Origin: Chrysochromulina tobinii | Taxonomy: Eukaryota; Haptophyta; Prymnesiales; Chrysochromulinaceae | Assembly (NCBI GenBank): GCA_001275005.1 | Contig: JWZX01002966.1 | Span: 1-37,972 of the forward strand | Reading direction: 5' to 3' | Length of the DNA: 37,972 nt | Shown here: positions 31,410-37,972 of the stretch, piece after piece | How the letters are laid out: each line of letters opens with the position of its first letter | Numbering within the stretch: the first letter of the stretch is position 1 | Made by a program: the position numbers and the translations under genes | Notes under the pieces: generated by a model | Databases searched by the model: none | The model's input: only the letters and a program-made list of their open reading frames with translations | What the model was told of the DNA's origin: nothing

Positions 31410-34211
31410 TCAAAACAACCACCATAGCGGCGTCTGCGGGCGCCCTTTACTGTCGCGCGGTTGGTCCCCCTCTCGCATGGGCAGAGCCCGGACTGATTCT
31501 CGCGACCGCAAGAGGTTCGAGCGCTCCACATCCCACAGGGGCGTGTGCGCGCGCATGCGTTCCAGGGGTGTGTATGCGCGGCGCACATCCTTCTCGTCTT
31601 CGAATATCATGTCAAGCTGTGGCAAAGGCTTGATCAACACGCCGCCGCGTCCCGTTGTGGACGAGGACGGCTGCGATGTGCTTCGCTGCAGGCCGCGCCT
31701 GATGCTGATCGGCGACTGCCGTGTCGACTTCCGACCGTCCCACCGGGAGCCGAGATGCTGCTGCTGTTTAAAGTGATTTCTGCTGCGCTTCTCGGCCTTA
31801 ATGTCGGCCTCAAAGGGCATGTGATATCTCTCCATGAAGGCGGCGTCCGCGTCCGCGTCTGCGTCTGCCGCCTCCTGCGCCGATGGCGATGCCGGGGTGG
31901 CTCCACTGCAGTTTCGTAATAGGTCGATGCCATACTCCTCGCTCGCCTCGCTCATGAGCCGCAGCTCCAGCCGACGCATCGCCGCCTCCGTCGCGGACGG
32001 CCCCTTTAACGGCCCCTCCTCAAGCTTCCCGTCTACCTGCCCATCGTTTTCCTCAAGCTTCCCGTCTACTTGCCCGTCGTTCTTGTCCGCCTCGTCGTTC
32101 CACATTTTAGGTGAGCCTGCAAGCCAGCTCTCAGGCGCCATGTTGGGCGCGAGGGCCGCCCTCTGTACCGCCCTCTGTGCCGCCTGGATCAACTCCTTCC
32201 TCTGTACCGCCTGGGTCAGCTTCAAGGCGCTCTGCGGCCGAAGCTTCCCAAACGGCGGCAGGACCGCCACACTCGAACGATCCTGTTGCCACTCCTCCTT
32301 GCGTGTGCGCGGCACCCGCGCTGAGAAGCGCAGCGGAGCGGGCTTCAGATCGGAAGGCAGGCACGTGTCCCTCTCCCAGCGCTGGAGCACGGCGACGCCC
32401 TGCACACGGCGCCCCTGTCGCACCGCCGGTAGCGCACTCGATGACTGGCTGGTCGTGAGGTTTGTCGTCATGCGGCTCGTGGTTATGGGCAGCGATTCAT
32501 ACTCGTCGAGGCGGGGCGCGTGGCCTGATCGGCTGTACCTCCGCGAGCTCGGAGCGGGCGGGATGGGGCCGAGCGGCGTTCGCATGAAGGCGATCCTCTG
32601 CGCTTCAGCGACGCACGCATTTTGCCTGTTGGCCAGCGCCACCGCCTCGCGCGCACGTGAGGTCGTCGCTGCGCTGGTGATGGCCTCGTCGACACGCTTC
32701 CTGACCAGCTCCCTACTTGCCGCTGCACGCCGCTGTGCTTCAGCATCGTTCTCAAGCAGGCGGCCAAGGCGGCCGATGGCCTCCGTCTCGGATGCACGTC
32801 TCTTTGCATTTGCATCTGTGATGCCGCCGGACTTAAGGGAATCAAGTGCCGGCTGCTCACGTAACCATCTCTCGAGTTCGGCGACATCGATCTCATTATC
32901 TCCGCCGCAGATCGCCCAAAAGATCTTAGTGGCAATAGGGTGCACTGTGTCGCGGAAGAGCTGCTGGTGCGCCGGACTCGAGCTGAAGAGTTCGCCGATG
33001 CTGTTGAGGAATTCGATCTTCGAGATTCGCTGATCCCCAGAGCGGTCCCACGCGCGGATCAGGTCGGTCGTCGACAGCTTTCTCCGCTCGAGCGCCGTCT
33101 TGATCTGCAGGCGGAGCTGGTCCGCGTCCCAGTCCAGGTCGGTCAGGTCGTACCCCTTGGCCGTCTGCAGCGCTAAGCAGCGCACCTCCCTTGTGCGTCT
33201 GTCGAGGGAGTGCCGCCGCCCCCGCACAAACTCAAAGAGCTCGTCGAAGCCAATCTCGCCGCTCCCATCGGTGTCAATGGACTTGAAGACCTCATCGAGC
33301 ACCCACGGCATGCCGCGGAATCCGAACCGAGTCTTCATGGCCTTGTGGAACTCCATGTCGTCGATCTGCATCTCGCCAGTGTTGTCATCATCAAAGAGCC
33401 TGACGAGATCGGCGACCATCGCGCCAGAGTTTTGTAGGTGCCCTTGCAGCTGCTTGCGAATGGTCGTCGCGTCGTTCCCAGTGATGCGCCACGAGGCCGC
33501 CTGCCGCTCGAGCGCTCGCCTATCTGAGTTCGACGTACTCGACTCGTCCCAGCTCCACACGAGCGACGTGATGAACTGCTTGGCCTCGTGCTTGGCGGGG
33601 ATAGTGGATTGGTTCTTTCCGAGCAGCATCACGATCTCGTCGATGGTCACGGTACCCGTTCCGGCAATGTCGAGGCTGCGGAAGATGTTCTGAGCTTGAT
33701 GGGCGCCGAAGCCGAGCTCGATGCACAGGCGCTCAAAGGATAGCATGTCGAACAGGCCGCTCTTGTCGGGACTGCGGTCAAACTTCTTGAGAGCGTTTGT
33801 GATCGAGGTTGCACCGAATTTCTCAGCGGAGGTCCCAAGGCTCCAAAGAAAGAACTCGTTGATGCTCAATGTGCCGTCACCATCGGTATCGGCGTCATCA
33901 AACCATCCATGGATCTGGTTGGATGTGTAAGCCTCGCGCAATCGGTGCGGAAGCATCGCATAGAATTCTTCGAAGTCGAGCAAGCCGTCGCCGTTGACGT
34001 CGAACTCGGCAAAGCGCCGAGAAGCGTCCTTGATGTTGTTCAGGGCGCCCTTCACTGCACGCTTCTCGATGCGCGTTTGGGGAATTCCACCATCGCGATT
34101 GGGCATGATTCGTCTTCTGTCGGGTCGGACGCGTTTGTTGGGACTTGGCCCGGTTGGCGGAAACCGAAACGCGATTCTTGGGTCATATGAATAGAGTGTC
34201 AACCTGAGCAT
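31410..34211 (-). CDS. EF-hand protein with six loop motifs, calcium-binding paralogue
   Basis: The product is 933 aa from ATG 34211; an ATG at 34106 (MPNRDGG) would remove 35 residues of poorer codon bias and may be the real start. EF-hand loops lie at 71-82 (DVNGDGLLDFEE), 108-119 (DTDGDGTLSINE), 181-192 (DIAGTGTVTIDE), 274-285 (DDDNTGEMQIDD), 313-324 (DTDGSGEIGFDE) and 389-400 (DRSGDQRISKIE). Most keep the calcium ligands. The first ~450 residues parallel the EF-hand gene at 20332-22194. The C-terminal half is basic and Ala/Arg/Ser-rich, with an 11-residue tandem duplication (NDGQVDGKLEE twice). No kinase or enzyme domain is visible, so it is probably a calcium sensor or scaffold. Confidence 0.85.
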   Translation of the reverse strand: MLRLTLYSYDPRIAFRFPPTGPSPNKRVRPDRRRIMPNRDGGIPQTRIEKRAVKGALNNIKDASRRFAEFDVNGDGLLDFEEFYAMLPHRLREAYTSNQIHGWFDDADTDGDGTLSINEFFLWSLGTSAEKFGATSITNALKKFDRSPDKSGLFDMLSFERLCIELGFGAHQAQNIFRSLDIAGTGTVTIDEIVMLLGKNQSTIPAKHEAKQFITSLVWSWDESSTSNSDRRALERQAASWRITGNDATTIRKQLQGHLQNSGAMVADLVRLFDDDNTGEMQIDDMEFHKAMKTRFGFRGMPWVLDEVFKSIDTDGSGEIGFDELFEFVRGRRHSLDRRTREVRCLALQTAKGYDLTDLDWDADQLRLQIKTALERRKLSTTDLIRAWDRSGDQRISKIEFLNSIGELFSSSPAHQQLFRDTVHPIATKIFWAICGGDNEIDVAELERWLREQPALDSLKSGGITDANAKRRASETEAIGRLGRLLENDAEAQRRAAASRELVRKRVDEAITSAATTSRAREAVALANRQNACVAEAQRIAFMRTPLGPIPPAPSSRRYSRSGHAPRLDEYESLPITTSRMTTNLTTSQSSSALPAVRQGRRVQGVAVLQRWERDTCLPSDLKPAPLRFSARVPRTRKEEWQQDRSSVAVLPPFGKLRPQSALKLTQAVQRKELIQAAQRAVQRAALAPNMAPESWLAGSPKMWNDEADKNDGQVDGKLEENDGQVDGKLEEGPLKGPSATEAAMRRLELRLMSEASEEYGIDLLRNCSGATPASPSAQEAADADADADAAFMERYHMPFEADIKAEKRSRNHFKQQQHLGSRWDGRKSTRQSPISIRRGLQRSTSQPSSSTTGRGGVLIKPLPQLDMIFEDEKDVRRAYTPLERMRAHTPLWDVERSNLLRSRESVRALPMREGDQPRDSKGRPQTPLWWLF
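32018..32083 (-). repeat. 33-bp tandem duplication in the EF-hand gene
   Basis: Units 32018-32050 and 32051-32083 differ at a few bases and encode NDGQVDGKLEE twice, in frame, in the disordered C-terminal half. Confidence 0.9.
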
Positions 34212-34496
34212 GCATCCGCTCTGTGCTTCTGTCTCAGTCAGTCAGTCAATTTTGTCGCGGTCCCCCCGCGCTCACTCCTGTGCTTCTGTCTACAGTGCAA
34301 CAATGGAAAGATCGGACCCACGGAACTTCATGCCCCAGCCGTGCATCCGCATTGATCCGGATTGTCGCGAATACAGTATCGAGTATGTTCGATGGCGGCG
34401 CTGGGACGTTCACGTTGTTACACTATACACATGCGATGTACATGCGCCATCTCTATTCGGAAGTACTCTCTTGGGGAGTTGCGGTGGTAGAGAAAC
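34212..34496. promoter_or_regulatory. 5' flank of the EF-hand gene, 3' flank of the TTL gene
   Basis: 285 bp of lower GC with TCAGTCAGTCAGTCA near 34233-34247 and TAC/GTA-rich words near 34425-34445. It probably holds the EF-hand gene promoter; no defined element is recognised. Confidence 0.4.
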
Positions 34497-36316
34497 CTAG
34501 CTCACCACATGAATCGTGCTCATCCCGAGTGGAATGCGCCGGTTCGCAGGAATGCGCCCCGCGACGAGCAAGCCCGAGCCGAAGGTGACACCAACGGGAA
34601 CATGCTCATCGCCCACATGCGCCCAGACCCGCTGGCGCTCCACGTACGCAGGGCGCTTGAGCAGTGGAAGCCGGCTGAGGACGTCGGTCTGACTAAGGGC
34701 GTCAAAACGGCTGAGAGTGTCCGTCTCGGCGTTCAATTTGAGCGTTTGGGACGCTGCGATGGCATTGTGACGTGCCTCTTGGGCGGCATGGAAGAGGAGG
34801 CGCGCGGCGGCGACGGCCTTCTCCTCGCGCTCGCGCCGTGCGCGCGCGCGCGCCGCGAGCTCCTCAATAGTGGGCGCCGCGGCGGCGAAGAGACGCTTGA
34901 CCACCGCCTCTGGGTTGACCGCGGAGCGGGGCCGTGGCGGAGAGTGCGAAGCAGCCTTCTCATCAGCCTTCTCTGCGGCCGCCAGGCGGTCGGCGCAGCC
35001 GGACACAGGCGGTGCGAGCACGGCGATCTCTTCGAAGCAATCCAGCGTCGTGGGCAGCGTGGCGCCCGCGGGCGGCGGTAAGATCGTGTCCACAGCCTTT
35101 TGGAAGGTCTCCTCAAGCAGCCTTGGCATCATGTCTTCGAGGACTCGCCCATGCCGACAGAGCGCGGGGCCCGAGTTGGCCTCAATGAGAATGGCCCGCC
35201 CCGCCTCGTCGACCATAAAGTCGAGCCCAAAGAGCTCAAACATGGAGCTGTTGGGCGGTGGTGGCACGAAGTGCCCCTGGCCGCAGCAAAAGACATGTGC
35301 CACCGACTCGCGCATCTGCGGCCACAAGTCGGTGTCGACGCTTAGGAAGCGCCCGCTAGGCAGGGGGTTCTCCGCGAGATGTTTGCGAAAGTCGTCCAAG
35401 CTCATCTTGTTGCAGTCCTCATACATGCCATAGGTCTCTTTGAACTTGGACTGGATCGCGTCGTTGACGAGGTGCATCGCCTGGTCCGTCACAATCGTCG
35501 GATCGTACTTGACGCCAGCGGTGCGTACATACGAGTCGCGATACATGAAGAGACGCTTATCGGCCGTGAGCAGCACGAGCAGCCGGATGTCAAACTTGCG
35601 CCCGTCAATGAGCAGCGCGTCCTCCATATATTTTTGGACCACCCACGTGCTATTAGGCTTCTTCTGCTTCAGGAAGCTCTCTGCCTGTTTGAGCGTCTTG
35701 AACACATGAATGCCACGCCCACGGTTGGCAGGGGGCGGCTTGACCTGCAGCGGAGAGAGATTCGAAAGGTCATCGTGGGTCGACTGGCGACGAGGCTGAC
35801 CAAGCTCCCTTCAGTGTTCGAGCCATGCTGTCGTACAATCCACATCTTCTCGCCTTTCTGGTTGTAGGCTTCTGCGGCATCGCGCAGCGCGCGCAGCTCG
35901 TAATCATGCTTGAGGCCGTTGTCGACCTTGGACGGCTCGTCGTCCTCCCCCGCGACCGTCACTATGAAGCTCATAGGCAGGTACGGTGGTTTGCTCGGGT
36001 CGAGCTTCGCGGCCTTGGCGTATTTGCGCATGTTGACGACGAGGCGATCCTTGATGGTGATGCCCCCGTTGCCGCGTATGCGGTTGAGGACCTGCTTGGG
36101 CGCGCCCGGCGCCCGCCCATAGAATGAGTCCCAATCGAATGCTTTCTGGCTCCAGCAAAAGTTCCAATCAGTCCGCGAATCGTCGGAGGTCATTTGCCAC
36201 CATGGTCTTTTGTTGATAGCCATCTCGAGGAGCGAACTGCCATTGTGCCGGTGCCCGATGTACGCAAGGTACGTGGTGCCCTTGTCACTGGATGCCGCTG
36301 CGGCCTGCTTCGTCAT
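34497..36316 (-). CDS. Tubulin-tyrosine ligase family protein, two exons
   Basis: Exon 1 is 36316-35837 and exon 2 is 35744-34497, minus strand. The 92-nt intron 35836-35745 begins GTACGA and ends GCTGCAG, phase 0. Without splicing the frame is lost. Splicing creates MWIVKPPPANRGRGIHVF, the nucleotide-binding WIVKP...RGxGI motif of TTL ATP-grasp enzymes. The 575-aa product also has NRIRGNGGITIKDRL, WVVQKYMEDALLIDGRKFDI, YGMYEDCNKMS, and LFGLDFMVDEAG followed by ILIEANSGPALC, the metal-binding D/E/N set. The last three resemble true TTL more than polyglutamylases. TTL adds Tyr to the C-terminus of detyrosinated alpha-tubulin. The last ~150 residues are an Ala/Arg-rich extension. The ATG at 36316 directly precedes the conserved YLAYIGHRHNG strand. 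Confidence 0.9.
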
Positions 36317-37174
36317 GCCGCGGCGAGCTTGCGCCGTGCATTGCCGGGCCAGAGCCGGTCTTGCGGGCCTTGTCCCACTTCGATGGGCTTGTCATGCGAA
36401 AGTTGAACAGCACGTGCGTGGGGTGCGACAAAACGCCCCAGCGCGTTTCAAAAAACACAAAGTTGGTGATCAACACGACGCGTCTTCCAATCACGAGGGC
36501 CTCTACATGTACAATTGTATTATCGCATGGACGGAGGTGTGGCCGTTTCAACACGCTGTTCGTTACAACACGACGCAGTGCCTGTTCAATACAACGCTCA
36601 GATTCTTCTTCAGGGCGGTCTGACATCGCATCCAGATCCACACAGCTCACAGGCTTCCAGTGGGAGTCGAGGGTGGCGAACGATGGAAGTTAGAACGACA
36701 CGCCCCGTTTCCCGCGCGGTGATCCTATTTACAGTCAGAGAGGCAATCAGACAGAGTCACGAGCCGAAGGCATGCCAATGGCCGAATTGTCGCAACTTTC
36801 AACTTTGCAACTTCGCAACTTTGTGTCACTTCTTTCGCGGTATGGTCTTGTGCAGTCCAGCTGTGGGCGCGCGCCGGGCCGAGAGGTACGTGACTGCGAC
36901 GTCATGGCGTGCTCGTGTTAGCGCTGGCCCTCATCGGGCGTGCGCGCTGGCCCTTGCGGTCAGCTTGGGAGCCCGGCCGGGATGCAGCCCTCGTCGAGCA
37001 TGGAATTGGCCCTTGAGCAACTCGGGCAGCCCGGCCGTTTGCCTCGAAGCGCCCTCGCGGAGCACGGCATGCTTCGCACCTTTGGGGACTCGGGAGCCTG
37101 ACGGTTTCGCTCCGATTGCGTGTCAGGGAACTCGTCGGCCGACCCTCGCGCGCCGCTGACACCGCGGAGAATAC
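36317..37174. promoter_or_regulatory. Divergent intergenic region, TTL and ankyrin genes
   Basis: About 860 bp between divergent starts. It holds TACATGTACAATT at 36504-36516 (inverted match to 22475-22487), a CAACTTTG-like tandem tract at 36791-36823, and a 39-codon open frame at 36982-37101. A minus-strand frame at 36285-36650 and the plus-strand frames here look compositional. Confidence 0.4.
36982..37101 (+). CDS. Possible upstream ORF of the ankyrin gene
   Basis: ATG to TGA, 39 codons, ending 73 bp before the ankyrin ATG at 37175, with GC-rich third positions. If the ankyrin mRNA starts upstream of it, this could act as a regulatory uORF. It may equally be chance. Confidence 0.2.
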   Translation: MQPSSSMELALEQLGQPGRLPRSALAEHGMLRTFGDSGA

Positions 37175-37972
37175 ATGGGCTGGTTCGGTCCCTCCAAGGC
37201 CGAGAAGGACAAGAAACTGTGGCAGGCCGCACAGGACGGCGACGAGGCGGAGCTCAGGCGGCTGATCGAGCGTGGAGGGAACGTCAACTGGCACAATCCT
37301 GATAGGGTGCGCCGCCGCATGTGCCTCGCGTGGGCGCCCGCGTCCTCGCCGCCTCTGCTGCTTTCGCCGCCGCGCTCGCCCGAGACGGCGCCGTGTCCCC
37401 ACAGCTCGCTGTAGGCTGCGCCGCCAGCCCGCCGCCCCGCCGAGCTTGGCACACGCGTCCTCGTCGCATGGCGCGCGCCGCACCCCCGCGTGCTCGCCCA
37501 CGCTCCTCGCGTGCTCTGGCACTCGATGACGCCGCGTGTGCTGCATTTGCCACAGTGGGGATACACAGCTTTGATATATGCCTCAATGTACGGGCGCGAA
37601 GGGATCGTCCGCCTCCTCCTCGAGGCCGAGGCCATCGAGGTCAACGCCACGGTAAGCCTCGAGCATGCCCTCCCCCAGCACATGCGATGGGTCCGCTTCC
37701 ATGTAGTCATTCCGCTTGGCCTCTCGTTTGTCTTTAGAACATCCACGATGGGACAGCATTGCATTACGCGGCAGGCAACGGCCACCTCGCGGTCGCCAAG
37801 CGCCTTCTCGAAGGGGGCGCCGATCCGACGCTTCGAACCAAGTACGGCCAGACGGCCATCGACTTGGCACGGGAGTATGGCAATAGCGAGGTCGTGGCGC
37901 TCCTCAGCGAGCCTCGGTACGCCGCGCGCATGCACACTGATTGCCCAGCGCTGCCGAGCGGATGTGCAGAGG
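37175..37972 (+). CDS. Ankyrin-repeat protein, three exons seen, open at right edge
   Basis: Exon 1 is 37175-37306, exon 2 is 37556-37651 and exon 3 starts at 37738 and runs off the window. Introns 37307-37555 (249 nt, GTGCGC...CCACAG) and 37652-37737 (86 nt, GTAAGC...CTTTAG) are both phase 0. Splicing yields continuous ankyrin repeats. The first, LWQAAQDGDEAELRRLIERG, is followed by WGYTALIYASMYGREGIVRL. The third, DGTALHYAAGNGHLAVAKRL, leads into a last partial unit, YGQTAIDLAREYGNSEVVAL. Residue 1 follows a clean ATG at 37175. At least 154 residues are visible. No other domain is seen, so the partner is unknown; the C-terminus lies outside the window. Confidence 0.85.

Noticed and set aside
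31834-33033. Long plus-strand frame of 399 codons
   Set aside because: It is antisense to the EF-hand gene, with Ser/Arg-rich low-complexity translation and no motif.
35669-36316. Frameshifted or broken tubulin ligase pseudogene
   Set aside because: A GT-AG intron restores the conserved motif exactly, so splicing explains the break.
37123-37935. Minus-strand frame of 270 codons at the right edge
   Set aside because: It overlaps the spliced ankyrin gene, whose three exons join cleanly; the antisense has no recognisable fold.

Overview
This window is GC-rich nuclear DNA from a eukaryote, most likely a flagellated, plastid-bearing protist. A haptophyte or similar chromist alga is my best guess, but the lineage call is an inference. 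Three genes contain GT-AG introns that can be placed to the base because splicing restores conserved protein families: an HSBP1 homologue, a tubulin-tyrosine ligase and an ankyrin protein. The five introns seen are 74 to 249 nt long. A fibrillin-like protein with a signal-like N-terminus and an ABC1 kinase fused to a beta-lactamase fold suggest a plastid. A sperm-tail PG-rich protein and the tubulin ligase suggest a flagellum or cytoskeleton. I see no bacterial operons, CRISPR arrays, rRNA, tRNA or recognisable transposon genes.

Layout, left to right: a possible terminal exon at the left edge; a helicase-associated-domain protein (+); a PX-ABC1 kinase-beta-lactamase fusion (-); a BMT5-like rRNA methyltransferase (-); a type II membrane protein (+); an F-box/FHA-like protein (-); a mitochondrial carrier (+); an HSBP1 homologue in three exons (-); a fibrillin-like protein (-); a large EF-hand/ADP-ribosyltransferase/LRR/ankyrin protein (+); an EF-hand protein (-); a small proline-rich protein (+); an STPGR protein (-); a DOT1-like methyltransferase (+); an Ala/Glu-rich coiled-coil protein (+); a multipass membrane protein (+); a secreted Cys/Pro-rich protein (+); a second, paralogous EF-hand protein (-); a tubulin-tyrosine ligase (-); and an ankyrin protein running off the right edge (+).

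The genes do not form one pathway. Many neighbours are divergently arranged over 150 to 650 bp, and those gaps hold the most interesting non-coding structure: a 35-bp sequence repeated perfectly but inverted in two promoters, a 16-bp palindrome, an array of TGACGTGA sites, and a direct repeat whose 8-bp core is reverse-complemented in one copy. A calcium theme recurs. Three large proteins carry EF-hands, two are clear paralogues, and the third joins EF-hands to a predicted mono-ADP-ribosyltransferase with an intact R-S-ExE triad.
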